Shown here: one piece after another, positions 24,807 through 33,080 of the stretch
Numbering within the stretch: the stretch's first letter is position 1
Layout: every line of letters begins with the position of its first letter
Source of the DNA: Akkermansiaceae bacterium
Lineage (GTDB): Bacteria > Verrucomicrobiota > Verrucomicrobiia > Verrucomicrobiales > Akkermansiaceae
Direction: 5' to 3'
DNA: 38,812 nucleotides
NCBI GenBank assembly: GCA_022510805.1
Contig: JAFLSS010000014.1
Span: 1-38,812 of the forward strand
Notes under the pieces: model-generated
The model's input: only the letters and a program-made list of their open reading frames with translations
Database searches by the model: none
Told to the model about the DNA's origin: nothing
Translations under genes and position numbers: made by a program

Positions 24807-26237
24807 ATGGACACCCCTGACTTTAACACCCCTCGCGAAGAGGGCATCCGACTCAATAAATACCTGACACTCTGCGGCTACGAATCACGCCGCAAGGCCG
24901 ACCAGCTCATAGCCGAGGGCGTGGTAGAGATCAACGGCCAGCGCGTCGAAACACCCGGCGTGCGCGTGCAGCCCGGCGACTATGTGAAAGTGCGCGGGCG
25001 CCACGCCCAGCCGAAAGAAGAGATCAGCCTCCTGCTCAACAAGCCGCGCGGCTATGTGTGCAGCCGCGAGCCGCAGGGCGCCGAAGGCACGGTGTATGAC
25101 CTGCTGCCGGCGAAATACCGCCATGTGAATTATGTGGGGCGCTTGGATACCGACAGCGAGGGGCTGCTGATCCTCACCAACAAGGGAGAGCTCAGCCAGC
25201 ACCTCACCCACCCCGGCCATGGGGTGGAGAAGGAATACTGGGTCACCCTCGACCAGACATACGAGAACAGCCTGCTGCTTCAGCTGCTCAAAGGCGTGCG
25301 CATCCCCGAGGGGCAGGCCAAGGCCAAATATGTGTCGCGCCTCTCACCGCGCCGCGCCTGCGTGGTGCTCGAGCAAGGGCTCAAGCGCCAAGTGCGGCAG
25401 ATGTTCTCCTGCCTCGGCTTCCGCGTGCGCAAGCTTGTTCGCGTGCGCATCGGTTCGCTCTGGGGCGGGGACTTAGAGCCCGGGCACTCCATGATCCTCA
25501 CGGAGGAGCAAGAAAAGCTCGCCTCCCGCAACCCCGCCCAGCGCAAAGGCTTGATCAGCGCGGCGCAGGCCTTCCCGAAATCCGGCACGCCCTCCACCGC
25601 CCAGCTGGATGAGGCGCTGGATGAGCGCTTGGCTCGCGAGGCGCTGGAGGCGGAGACAGATTACAAGTTCAACCCCGCGGATTTTGAGACGGAAGAGGAG
25701 GCGGAGGCGGAGTCCTCCCGCGAGCGGCACAACCGGTGGGAAGCGGAGGATGAGGAGGACTTCTCTCCCCGCCGCTCTGCTTTCCGTGAGCCCCGCTCCG
25801 GCGCAGGCCGCCGCGGTTTTGCCCCGCGCGAGCGCGATGCGCAGCGCCGCCGCTCATTTGACAAAGCGGGGGATCGCCCGCGCTTCCACTCCTTCCGCCG
25901 GGAGGAGGACTCCGGCTCAGGATACCGCGGGGGCCGCCGCTTCAGCCGCGAGTCCGACGCATCTGAGCGCGAGTTCACCCCGCGCCGCCGCTCCGGCGGC
26001 TTCCCGCGCAGCAATGACGAGCGTGCCGAGCGCCCCACCCGCCGACCGGCCGGCAGATTCCACCGTGAGGAGCGCGGCGCAGGCCACGGCGCCCCGCGGC
26101 GCGAGCACAGCAACTACCGCGGCGCCTCCACCCGCAGCGGCGGCCCCCGCAGCGGCGGCGGCAAACGCGGCTTTGGCGGGGCTTCCCGCTTCGGCGGCAC
26201 CCGCCCCAGCTCACCTAAGCGCGGCCGCCGCTTCTAA
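24807..26237 (+). CDS. rRNA pseudouridine synthase (RsuA/RluB family) with RG-rich tail
   Basis: This 476-residue protein begins with an S4 RNA-binding domain (about 15-62: R-L-N-K-Y-L-T-L-C-G-Y-E-S-R-R-K-A-D). The pseudouridine synthase domain follows, with L-N-K-P-R-G-Y-V and catalytic Asp114 in GRLDTDSEGLL, a K-E-Y-W-V block, and the R-Q-V-R-Q-M-F motif near 200. RluB/RsuA enzymes modify 23S or 16S rRNA. After about residue 255 comes a 220-residue disordered tail. It is first acidic (E-E-E-A-E-A-E), then rich in Arg, Gly, Ser with RGG/RRS-type repeats, ending S-P-K-R-G-R-R-F. E. coli RluB has 291 residues, so this tail is unusually long. ATG 24807 is chosen because the domain begins 14 residues later. 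Confidence 0.87.
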   Translation: MDTPDFNTPREEGIRLNKYLTLCGYESRRKADQLIAEGVVEINGQRVETPGVRVQPGDYVKVRGRHAQPKEEISLLLNKPRGYVCSREPQGAEGTVYDLLPAKYRHVNYVGRLDTDSEGLLILTNKGELSQHLTHPGHGVEKEYWVTLDQTYENSLLLQLLKGVRIPEGQAKAKYVSRLSPRRACVVLEQGLKRQVRQMFSCLGFRVRKLVRVRIGSLWGGDLEPGHSMILTEEQEKLASRNPAQRKGLISAAQAFPKSGTPSTAQLDEALDERLAREALEAETDYKFNPADFETEEEAEAESSRERHNRWEAEDEEDFSPRRSAFREPRSGAGRRGFAPRERDAQRRRSFDKAGDRPRFHSFRREEDSGSGYRGGRRFSRESDASEREFTPRRRSGGFPRSNDERAERPTRRPAGRFHREERGAGHGAPRREHSNYRGASTRSGGPRSGGGKRGFGGASRFGGTRPSSPKRGRRF

Positions 26238-26257
26238 CCCACCCCTCACCACACCCC

Positions 26258-27613
26258 ATGCGCACCCTGCTTCTCACAGCCGTCATCGCAGCCGCCACAG
26301 CGGCACTGCCCCACGCAGCCGCGCAAGACACCCCACCGCCCGCTGCCAATGCCTCCCTGCTCGAGGCGCATTTCACCGAGCTGCAGGCGCAGGCAGAGGC
26401 GGGGGATCTGCACGCCTGCCAGCAGCTCTACCTGCGCTACGCTGTGGAGGGGCGCACAGATGATGCCCGCCGCTGGGCCGGCCGCTACAACGAACTGCTG
26501 ACCAAGCAGGCGGACAGCGGGGACACGCGCGCCATGCTTGCCCTCGGCGCGCGCTACTACACCGGGGCGGACTACACGCCACAAGATACCGCCCTGGCCG
26601 CCACGTGGTTCTCCCGCGCAGCTGAGGCCGGGGAGGCCTCCGGCGCCTACATGCTGGGTGAAGTCTTTGCCAAGCAGGGCAACACCCCCTCCTCCCGGCA
26701 GGCCTATGCCCACGCCTACGAGCTCTACACCAAGCGCGGAGATGCTGACCCCGAAGCCCTCTACTGGCAAGGCTTCATGGAGCAAAACGGCATCGGCACC
26801 CCGCGGCAGCCTGAAAGCGGCATCGCCAAGCTCAACCGCGCGGCTGAATTAGGCTCAGCCTGGGCCGCGGCTCAACTCTTCAAAACCTACATGCAGGGCA
26901 TCGGCACCCCGCAGGATGAGGCCCAAGCCCTCCGCTTTGCCCGGAGCCTCGCGGACACCAAGGGTGAGGGCACCATGGCCTATGTCGTGGCCACGGCCTA
27001 CCTGACCGGCCGCGGAGTCACGCCGGATGCAGCCCTGGGTGAGCACTACCTCGACCTCGCGGTGCGAGCCTGCGTGCCGGACGCCATCTACATGAAAGCC
27101 AACCGCTTGGAATCTGCGGGCAAGCTGGCGGAGGCCATCCCTTACTACAACCAGGCCGCCAGCATGCAGCAAACCGAAGCGCTGGTGCGCATGGGGGTGC
27201 TGCTCTTGCACGGCAGCGGGGAGCTGCAGGCAGATCAAGCGCGCGGGCTGGCCATGCTGGAAATAGCGGGCAGCCGCTTTGGCTCACCCCACGCCGCATG
27301 GGAGCTGGCGCAGTATTACACCAGCATCGGCGAGCCGGAGCTGGCCGACTCATGGTACGCCACCGCCGTCGAGCGCGGGGTGCCCCAAGCCATGGCGCGC
27401 CGCGGCCTGCTGCACCTCATCCCCGGCAGCAACTACAGCTGGAGCCCCACAGAAACCATCCGCTGGTGGCGCATAGGCAAGCAGGCGCATGACCCCACGT
27501 GCCGCCTCTACCTCAACCTCTTTTACTATGCCTTCATCCCGCTGATTCTGCTGCTGGTTTTCGGGCTGCCGGTCTACATGGGGCGCCGCCTGCGCCGCCG
27601 CGCTCAAGGATGA
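26258..27613 (+). CDS. Sel1-like repeat protein, membrane-anchored
   Basis: This 451-residue protein has a signal peptide (about 1-22, alanine-rich ending H-A-A-A-Q-D). It is followed by roughly eight Sel1/TPR-type helical repeats, seen as repeated A-x-x-x-L-G-x-x-Y and G-x-A-x-A-x-x-W/L-F patterns such as A-M-L-A-L-G-A-R-Y-Y-T-G. A C-terminal transmembrane helix lies at about 421-442, then a short Arg-rich end (RRLRRRAQG). The repeats should lie outside the cytoplasm with the C-terminal Arg cluster inside. Sel1 proteins usually serve as protein-interaction scaffolds; the partner is unknown. It starts 20 bases after the pseudouridine synthase gene and ends 54 bases before the lepB start. Confidence 0.82.
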   Translation: MRTLLLTAVIAAATAALPHAAAQDTPPPAANASLLEAHFTELQAQAEAGDLHACQQLYLRYAVEGRTDDARRWAGRYNELLTKQADSGDTRAMLALGARYYTGADYTPQDTALAATWFSRAAEAGEASGAYMLGEVFAKQGNTPSSRQAYAHAYELYTKRGDADPEALYWQGFMEQNGIGTPRQPESGIAKLNRAAELGSAWAAAQLFKTYMQGIGTPQDEAQALRFARSLADTKGEGTMAYVVATAYLTGRGVTPDAALGEHYLDLAVRACVPDAIYMKANRLESAGKLAEAIPYYNQAASMQQTEALVRMGVLLLHGSGELQADQARGLAMLEIAGSRFGSPHAAWELAQYYTSIGEPELADSWYATAVERGVPQAMARRGLLHLIPGSNYSWSPTETIRWWRIGKQAHDPTCRLYLNLFYYAFIPLILLLVFGLPVYMGRRLRRRAQG

Positions 27614-27626
27614 CTGCATTTTGAGC

Positions 27627-27655
27627 TTTCCACAGCCGGTTGAAACGTGTACAAT
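27627..27655 (+). promoter_or_regulatory. Candidate promoter for lepB
   Basis: TACAAT (27650-27655) is a good -10; TTTCCA (27627-27632) with 17-base spacing is a weak -35. It overlaps an in-frame GTG at 27647, which argues for the ATG at 27668 and a leader of only about six bases. Confidence 0.4.
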
Positions 27656-27667
27656 AGCCCCGCAGGT

Positions 27668-28888
27668 ATGCGATATCTTCTCCAGTTTCTTAATACAATA
27701 GCTGATCTACCCTTAGCCTGGTTCACGCCGCTGTGGAGGCGGCGCGGGCACGAGGCCGCGACGCTGCTCACACGCTATATCAACCACTACCGCCCCTCCC
27801 TCCCGGAGGAGCGTCGGGCAGAGCTGCGCGCCACAAAGGACGCCCTGAAGGAGGCCCTGATCTACTGGAGGAAAGACGAAGTCCGGCAGCTCACCCAGCG
27901 CATCCACACCCAATACGCAGAGCTGCCCGGTTTTCGGCGCCATTGGGTCGTGGAATTTGTGGAGTCCTTTTTTGTCATCGCGGTGGTGTTTTTGGGGCTG
28001 CGCACCTACTTTGTGCAGCCGTTCCGCATCCCCACCAACTCCATGTGGCCCAGCCTGAACGGCATCGTCATCCACCCCGTTGAGGAGATCCCCTCCCTGC
28101 CCAAGCGCGTGTGGGATACCATCACCCTCGGCAGCTCCTATGTGGACGTGACAGCCGACAAGGCCAAGCAGATTGTCCGCATCACCCAGGACCGCCAATT
28201 CCTCCTCTTCACGATCACCAAGCTGCATTTTGACGACAACAGCTCCGTGACCATCCCCGCCGCGGCCGGTGCGGTGACCGACTACCTGCGCCGGCAGGGC
28301 AAGCTCACCACCCTCGGCGGCCGCCGCTTGTACCTCCCCTACAAGCCCGGCGAGACCATCATCCGCGCCCGCGTGGATGCCGGGGACATGGTGCTGGTGA
28401 ACCGCATGTCCTACCACTTCCGGCGCCCGCGGCGCGGGGAGACCTTTGTGTTCGACACGCGGGGGCTCAACGCGACCAACTCCCAGCTGCAGGACCAGAG
28501 CGAGGGCACGCACTACATCAAACGCCTCGTGGGGCTGCCCGGTGATAAGATCAACATCGCCACGCCCTACCTCCTCATCAATGGAGACGTGGCCAAGGAG
28601 CCCGGCATCGCCCGCGTGGCGGCTCGCCAAGCCCCCTACAATGATACCGGCTATGTGGCGCTCGACCCGCGCCTCACCCCCACCGCCTATCTCACCCGCG
28701 GGCAGAAGGTGCAGCTCTCCACCTCAGTCCCCAGCAAGCCCTGGCTGCGCGAATACATGGCCATGGGCGACAACACCCTCAACTCCCTGGATTCCCGCTA
28801 CTGGGGGCCGGTGCACCAGTTCAACGTGCTTGGCCCGGCCTCGTTCACCCTGTGGCCTTTTACTTGGCACTGGGGCGCCATTGACTAA
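27668..28888 (+). CDS. lepB: Signal peptidase I
   Basis: This 406-residue protein cleaves signal peptides of exported proteins at the outer face of the inner membrane. A soluble N-terminal stretch of about 90 residues with a charged helical segment precedes the transmembrane helix at about 97-113. Box B follows, with IPTNSMWPSL and nucleophile Ser125. Box C is V-D-A-G-D-M-V-L-V-N-R, box D is H-Y-I-K-R-L-V-G-L-P-G-D with general-base Lys285, and box E is M-G-D-N-T-L-N-S-L-D-S-R-Y-W-G. Between box B and box C there is an insertion of about 100 residues (130-235). It is longer than E. coli LepB (324). The gene is 15 bases upstream of the squalene/phytoene synthase gene. Confidence 0.94.
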   Translation: MRYLLQFLNTIADLPLAWFTPLWRRRGHEAATLLTRYINHYRPSLPEERRAELRATKDALKEALIYWRKDEVRQLTQRIHTQYAELPGFRRHWVVEFVESFFVIAVVFLGLRTYFVQPFRIPTNSMWPSLNGIVIHPVEEIPSLPKRVWDTITLGSSYVDVTADKAKQIVRITQDRQFLLFTITKLHFDDNSSVTIPAAAGAVTDYLRRQGKLTTLGGRRLYLPYKPGETIIRARVDAGDMVLVNRMSYHFRRPRRGETFVFDTRGLNATNSQLQDQSEGTHYIKRLVGLPGDKINIATPYLLINGDVAKEPGIARVAARQAPYNDTGYVALDPRLTPTAYLTRGQKVQLSTSVPSKPWLREYMAMGDNTLNSLDSRYWGPVHQFNVLGPASFTLWPFTWHWGAID

Positions 28889-28903
28889 CGCAGCCACCGC
28901 AAC

Positions 28904-29806
28904 ATGACAGAGTCTGAGACCATCACCAGCAACGCCAAGTCCAACCTCGCGTTCACCCTCATGGACTTGCCGGAGGAGCGCCGCCGCCACATGGCGCAAT
29001 TTTACGCGTTCTGCCGCATTATTGACGATATTGTGGATGAGCCGGTCATGAACAACACCGAGCGCCACGAGGCACTCGACCGCTGGATCAGCGTGATCTC
29101 CCACGCCGCTGAGCCCATGCCCGGCATTGAGCAAGAGGTGCAGAGCCTCGTGGCAGAGCTCCGGCTCGACACCGCCCCCATGCTCGAGCTCATTGAGGGC
29201 TGCCGCAGCGATATCTCGCCCGTGCAGCCCCGGACCCGCGAGGACCTGCTGGCCTATGCGTACAAGGTGGCCTCCTGTGTGGGCATCACCAGCGCCAAGG
29301 TGATGGGGGCTTCCGATGAGGCGCGGGAGTATGCCATCTCCCTGGGCTTTGCGCTGCAGCTGGTCAACATCTTGCGCGATGTGGCCGAAGACTGCCAAAA
29401 GTACGGGCGCGTGTACCTGCCTGCCAGCGATATGGCGCTCTTCGGAGTCACGGCAGATGATATCCGCGAGCAACGCTACAACTACCGCATGCGCCAGCTG
29501 CTGGCCTATGAAGCCGCGCTGGCAGAAAAATTTTTCGGCGAGGCCGAGGAGCTCTACCAAAAACTCTCGCCGGAGGATCGCAACGCCCTCGTGGCGGCTC
29601 AGGCCATGAGCATCATCTACCACACGATTCTGGAAAAGATGCAGGCAGATGAGTACCGCGTGTTTGAGCGGCGCTACGCCGTGGGCAACTTCCGCAAGCT
29701 GTGGTCTGTGCTGCGCGCGCGCATGGGCACTGTGGAGCTGCCTATCCCCAGCCTCGCTGACTGGGCTTTCTTCAAAGGTAAAACAGACGAGGAGTCCGAC
29801 TCCTAA
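28904..29806 (+). CDS. Squalene/phytoene synthase family protein
   Basis: This 300-residue all-helical prenyltransferase carries both Asp-rich motifs: D-D-I-V-D-E at 41-46 (within F-Y-A-F-C-R-I-I) and D-V-A-E-D near 160-164 (within N-I-L-R-D-V-A-E-D, followed by G-R-V-Y-L-P). It also has the A-S-C-V-G block. These bind Mg2+-diphosphate while two prenyl diphosphates are joined head-to-head. The size fits HpnC/HpnD (hopanoid route) or bacterial phytoene synthase CrtB; the choice cannot be made from sequence alone. No carotenoid, hopanoid or squalene cyclase gene is nearby, though dxs lies in the window. It starts 15 bases after lepB, so it is probably co-transcribed. Confidence 0.88.
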   Translation: MTESETITSNAKSNLAFTLMDLPEERRRHMAQFYAFCRIIDDIVDEPVMNNTERHEALDRWISVISHAAEPMPGIEQEVQSLVAELRLDTAPMLELIEGCRSDISPVQPRTREDLLAYAYKVASCVGITSAKVMGASDEAREYAISLGFALQLVNILRDVAEDCQKYGRVYLPASDMALFGVTADDIREQRYNYRMRQLLAYEAALAEKFFGEAEELYQKLSPEDRNALVAAQAMSIIYHTILEKMQADEYRVFERRYAVGNFRKLWSVLRARMGTVELPIPSLADWAFFKGKTDEESDS

Positions 29807-29826
29807 TCCCCCCCCCTCTTTCTCTC

Positions 29827-30321
29827 ATGCGCCCCCACCCCCGCCGCCCCCTGTCCCTTCTTCTGCTTGCGAGCGCGCTTCTCACCACCGCCTGCGTGCA
29901 GCAAAACTCACGTCTGGTAAGCATCGCAGACCTGCCGCTCAAATCCACCGCCCTCACCAGCATGTCGTGGCAAACGAGCCCCATCCGCGCGAATGCACAA
30001 TATGCCCTCTACGGCGCCAACTCCGGCAAGGAAGCGCGCAACCGCTTGGGGGACTACTATTATGTGGCGTGGTATGACGCCGAGCCCACCCGCCCGGCAC
30101 GCCTCGTGATGCGCTACACTCAGGCGGCCACCGCCTCTGAGGTGCTCACCCGCACCATGGAGTTCAACGAGCCGCGCGCCTCTGCCGGCACGCGCAAGAC
30201 GCCCTTTATTTTCAATGGCCCGGAGCGCGCGAAGAAGGGTGATATCATGACGTGGCGCATCGACCTCTACGTGGGGGATGCGCTCGTGGACTCCCGCCAC
30301 TCGTTCCTCTGGCAAGACTGA
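29827..30321 (+). CDS. Lipoprotein of unknown function
   Basis: This 164-residue protein has a lipoprotein signal: basic start (MRPHPRRP), hydrophobic helix and lipobox L-T-T-A-C with Cys23. The mature part has several Tyr-rich strands (D-Y-Y-Y-V-A-W-Y-D, A-R-L-V-M-R-Y) and a closing strand pattern G-D-I-M-T-W-R-I-D-L-Y-V-G-D. It has an overall YcfL-like or immunoglobulin-fold look, which is only suggestive. It lies 20 bases after the squalene/phytoene synthase gene. Its last 55 bases overlap the 3' end of the ROK-like regulator on the other strand. No specific function can be assigned. Confidence 0.72.
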   Translation: MRPHPRRPLSLLLLASALLTTACVQQNSRLVSIADLPLKSTALTSMSWQTSPIRANAQYALYGANSGKEARNRLGDYYYVAWYDAEPTRPARLVMRYTQAATASEVLTRTMEFNEPRASAGTRKTPFIFNGPERAKKGDIMTWRIDLYVGDALVDSRHSFLWQD

Positions 30322-31226
30322 GCCGCCTCAGCGGCACCCACCACGCAGGGGCGGAGGCGCAGCGCGCGCGCGCGTACAGCGGCAAGCGCCTGCTCTTCCG
30401 AGCACACGCGAAAAACCAGCTCCGGCTCTTGGCCGCGCTGCTTGGAATGCGTGCTGTAGCGGATGCGCTCAATGAGGCGCGGCGTCCAAAAATCCGCATG
30501 CGCCACCACACGCTGCGGCGCCAGCACGCAGGTGAGAATGTGCAGCAGACGCGCCACCATCTCCGCCATGAGGGTGCGGTCCCCATACACCCGGTCACTC
30601 CACGCCGCCGGCATGGGCAGCAGCGCCAGACTCCCGGCCGGAATCGCCCGGCCATAGCGCCGCATCGAGCAGAGCGGCGCCTCCCCGCGCGGCAGGTAGA
30701 TGGTGGCCGTGTCCTCATGCTCATCCGCCAGCGCCTCCGCCGGGCTGAGCCACTCCACCGGGAAGTGGTAGCGCCGCTGCAAATGCAGCTGCAGCCCCCG
30801 GCGCTCTGCCCACGGCTCGGCCGCCACCGCCAGCCCCAGCACCCTGCTGCCGCGGGTGCAGAGCGCCTCATCCAGCCAGCCATCCAAACTTTCCTCGCTC
30901 AGGGAGGCATAAGTCATGCAGCTCCGGCGCAGCGTCACCCCCTCCAAATCTGCCACCTCCAGCTCCCCCTGCAGCACCCCCGCCTGCAGGCGCAGGCGCA
31001 AAAACGCCCGCTCTGCAAAGCGCGCCTCCAGCGCATACACCCGCGCCGGCCGCCCCCCGCGCGTAGTCGCCTCTGCCAGGGCGCGCAGCTCCCCCCCGCG
31101 GCACAGCGCCTCCACCTCCCGGTGGATGGTGACCAGGCTCAGCCCCGTGGCCTCGGCCAGCTCCGGGCATGTGGCGCGCAGGCGCTGGCGCATCACGCGC
31201 CGTATGCTTTCTGTGGCGGCTCGCAT
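30267..31226 (-). CDS. ROK-like transcriptional regulator with degenerate kinase fold
   Basis: This 319-residue protein has an N-terminal winged helix-turn-helix (about 8-62, with C-P-E-L-A-E-A-T-G-L-S-L-V-T-I-H-R-E-V-E-A-L and G-G-R-P-A-R-V-Y). A C-terminal region has the order of a ROK domain, but I do not see the ATP-binding D-x-G-x-T or the zinc-binding CxCGxxGC motif. A late helix with L-A-P-Q-R-V-V-A-H corresponds to the usual P-E-x-V-V-x-G-G region. It is probably a sugar- or metabolite-responsive repressor rather than a kinase. The GTG at 31229 is an alternative start, but the ATG at 31226 fits. Its promoter (31250-31277) is overlapped by a palindrome (31228-31252), so autorepression is likely. 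Its C-terminus overlaps the lipoprotein gene convergently. Confidence 0.75.
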   Translation of the reverse strand: MRAATESIRRVMRQRLRATCPELAEATGLSLVTIHREVEALCRGGELRALAEATTRGGRPARVYALEARFAERAFLRLRLQAGVLQGELEVADLEGVTLRRSCMTYASLSEESLDGWLDEALCTRGSRVLGLAVAAEPWAERRGLQLHLQRRYHFPVEWLSPAEALADEHEDTATIYLPRGEAPLCSMRRYGRAIPAGSLALLPMPAAWSDRVYGDRTLMAEMVARLLHILTCVLAPQRVVAHADFWTPRLIERIRYSTHSKQRGQEPELVFRVCSEEQALAAVRARALRLRPCVVGAAEAAQSCQRNEWRESTSASPT

Positions 31227-31227
31227 C

Positions 31228-31252
31228 ACTTTATTAACTTACTTAAGAAAGT
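31228..31252. promoter_or_regulatory. Palindromic operator candidate (ROK-like regulator)
   Basis: This 25-base imperfect palindrome matches its own reverse complement at 20 of 25 positions, with outer arms ACTTT/AAAGT and inner TTAA/TTAA blocks. It overlaps the -10 box of the regulator promoter and the presumed start site, directly before the ATG at 31226. AT-rich TTAA-type palindromes are usual for ROK regulators such as NagC and XylR, so a repressor-bound autoregulatory operator is the best guess. Confidence 0.6.
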
Positions 31253-31277
31253 ATAGAGAATTTTTTTCACAGTTCAA
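31250..31277 (-). promoter_or_regulatory. Promoter of the ROK-like regulator
   Basis: On the minus strand TTGAAC (31272-31277) and TATACT (31250-31255) are 16 bases apart, an excellent -10 and good -35. Transcription would start near 31243, inside the palindrome. Confidence 0.68.
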
Positions 31278-31312
31278 GAACAAAACACAACTCAATCAGG
31301 CACAAGCACATA

Positions 31313-31331
31313 CCACCGCACCGAGCGGTGG
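31313..31331. repeat. 7-bp stem hairpin upstream of pyrG
   Basis: CCACCGC (31313-31319) and GCGGTGG (31325-31331) enclose a 5-base loop. It lies between the divergent regulator promoter and the pyrG promoter and has no T tail. It may insulate the two transcripts, or be a binding site. Confidence 0.35.
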
Positions 31332-31370
31332 CGGGAGCCGAGCGCACACACCGCAAAACCACACGCCTAC

Positions 31371-31399
31371 TCGACAAGGCCGCCCGCGCGTGGTAGGAT
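31371..31399 (+). promoter_or_regulatory. Candidate promoter for pyrG
   Basis: TCGACA (31371-31376) and TAGGAT (31394-31399) are spaced 17 bases. Transcription from about 31406 gives a leader of about 19 bases before ATG 31425. Confidence 0.45.
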
Positions 31400-31424
31400 A
31401 ACCCCAACCAAGAGAAGACACACC

Positions 31425-33038
31425 ATGAAATACATATTTGTCACCGGCGGCGTTGTATCATCCCTGGGCAAGGGGCTTGCCGCAGCCTCCATCGGGACCC
31501 TGCTCGAGCACTGCGGGCTGGATGTCACCATGCAAAAGTTTGACCCCTATCTGAACATTGACCCGGGCACCATGAGCCCCTACCAGCATGGTGAGGTGTA
31601 TGTGCTCAATGACGGCACAGAGACTGACCTGGATCTCGGGCACTACGAGCGCTTTGTGCACTGCGAGCTCACCAAGCTCAACAACCTGACGAGCGGCAAA
31701 GTGTTCGAGCAAGTGCTGGGCAAAGAGCGCAAGGGCGAGTACCTGGGCAAGACCGTGCAGTATATCCCGCACGTGACAGATGAGATCAAGCAGCGCCTGC
31801 GCGACCTCACCGAAGCCAATAAGGAGTGCGATGTGATCATCACCGAGATCGGCGGCACCGTGGGGGACATAGAGGGCTACCTGTTCCTGGAAGCGCTGCG
31901 TCAATTTGCGCTGGAGGTGGGGCGGCAGAACTGCTGCTTTATCCACGTGACCCTGCTGCCCTACATCAAAGCCGCAGGCGAGACCAAGACCAAGCCCACG
32001 CAGCAGAGTGTGGCCAAGCTGCGCGAGATCGGCATCCAGCCGGATATCATCGTCTGCCGCACTGAGCTGGACAACCTCACCGAGGAGGAGAAAATCAAGA
32101 TCGGCATGTTCTGCAATGTCCCGACAGACCACGTGGTGGCCTTCCGCGATGTGCAGCACTCCATCTACGAGTGCCCGCTGGATCTCGGCCGCGATGGGGT
32201 GGACCGCATCGTGACACAGGTGCTGGGCATCACCGTGCCCAAGCCCCGCATGGACGAGTGGCAGAAGTTCGTGGCGCGTGTCATCTACCCCTCACACAGC
32301 GTGCGCATCGCTGTGGTGGGCAAGTACATCTCCCTGCAGGACGCCTACAAATCCATCTACGAAAGCTTCACGCACGCCGGCGCGGCAAATGACTGCCGAG
32401 TCGAGATCCTGCGCGTGGATGCCGACTCACTGGAGCACGAGAAGTGTGAGGAAGTTATCGGCGAGGTGGACGGCATCCTCGTGCCGGGAGGCTTTGGCAC
32501 CCGCGGCATCGAGGGCAAGATCAAGGCCGTGCGCTACGCCCGCGAGAAGAACATCCCCTTCCTCGGCATCTGCCTGGGCATGCAGGTAGCCGTCATCGAG
32601 TTCGCGCGCAACGTCCTGGGCAAGAAAGAAGCCAACTCCACCGAGTTCACCCCCGACACCCCGGATCCCGTCATCTGCCTCCAAGAAGAGCAGAAGCACA
32701 TCGAGAACATGGGCGCCACCATGCGCCTGGGGGCCTTCCCGGCGCATATCCGCCCCGGCACCCTGTGCAGCAAACTCTACAACGGGCAGGAAATCGTCTC
32801 TGAGCGCCACCGCCACCGCTATGAGTTCAACGCCGCCTACCGCAGCGAGTGCGAGAAAGCCGGCATGGTCTTCTCCGCGGTGAATGATGAGCACGGGCTG
32901 GTCGAAGTGGTGGAGCTGCCCAATCTTGACCACTTCATCGCCTGCCAATACCACCCGGAGTTCCAGAGCCGGCCCACCGCGCCGCACCCGCTCTTCCAAG
33001 GGCTCGTGGCCGCCGCGCTCAACCACCGGCAGCGCTGA
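31425..33038 (+). CDS. pyrG: CTP synthase
   Basis: This 537-residue enzyme makes CTP from UTP and glutamine. The N-terminal synthetase domain has KYIFVTGGVVSSLGKG (P-loop) at residues 2-17, D-P-Y-L-N-I-D-P-G-T-M-S-P, E-I-G-G-T-V-G-D-I-E, and the K-x-K-P-T-Q-x-S-V block. The class I glutaminase domain follows from about 290, with Cys383 in G-I-C-L-G-M-Q, and His510 and Glu512 in Q-Y-H-P-E-F. It starts 199 bases from the divergent ROK-like regulator, with its own candidate promoter. The symporter gene follows 42 bases downstream. Confidence 0.98.
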   Translation: MKYIFVTGGVVSSLGKGLAAASIGTLLEHCGLDVTMQKFDPYLNIDPGTMSPYQHGEVYVLNDGTETDLDLGHYERFVHCELTKLNNLTSGKVFEQVLGKERKGEYLGKTVQYIPHVTDEIKQRLRDLTEANKECDVIITEIGGTVGDIEGYLFLEALRQFALEVGRQNCCFIHVTLLPYIKAAGETKTKPTQQSVAKLREIGIQPDIIVCRTELDNLTEEEKIKIGMFCNVPTDHVVAFRDVQHSIYECPLDLGRDGVDRIVTQVLGITVPKPRMDEWQKFVARVIYPSHSVRIAVVGKYISLQDAYKSIYESFTHAGAANDCRVEILRVDADSLEHEKCEEVIGEVDGILVPGGFGTRGIEGKIKAVRYAREKNIPFLGICLGMQVAVIEFARNVLGKKEANSTEFTPDTPDPVICLQEEQKHIENMGATMRLGAFPAHIRPGTLCSKLYNGQEIVSERHRHRYEFNAAYRSECEKAGMVFSAVNDEHGLVEVVELPNLDHFIACQYHPEFQSRPTAPHPLFQGLVAAALNHRQR

Positions 33039-33080
33039 GTATTCCACCCCCACCCACGACGCGCAGCTCTCTGAGACGCC

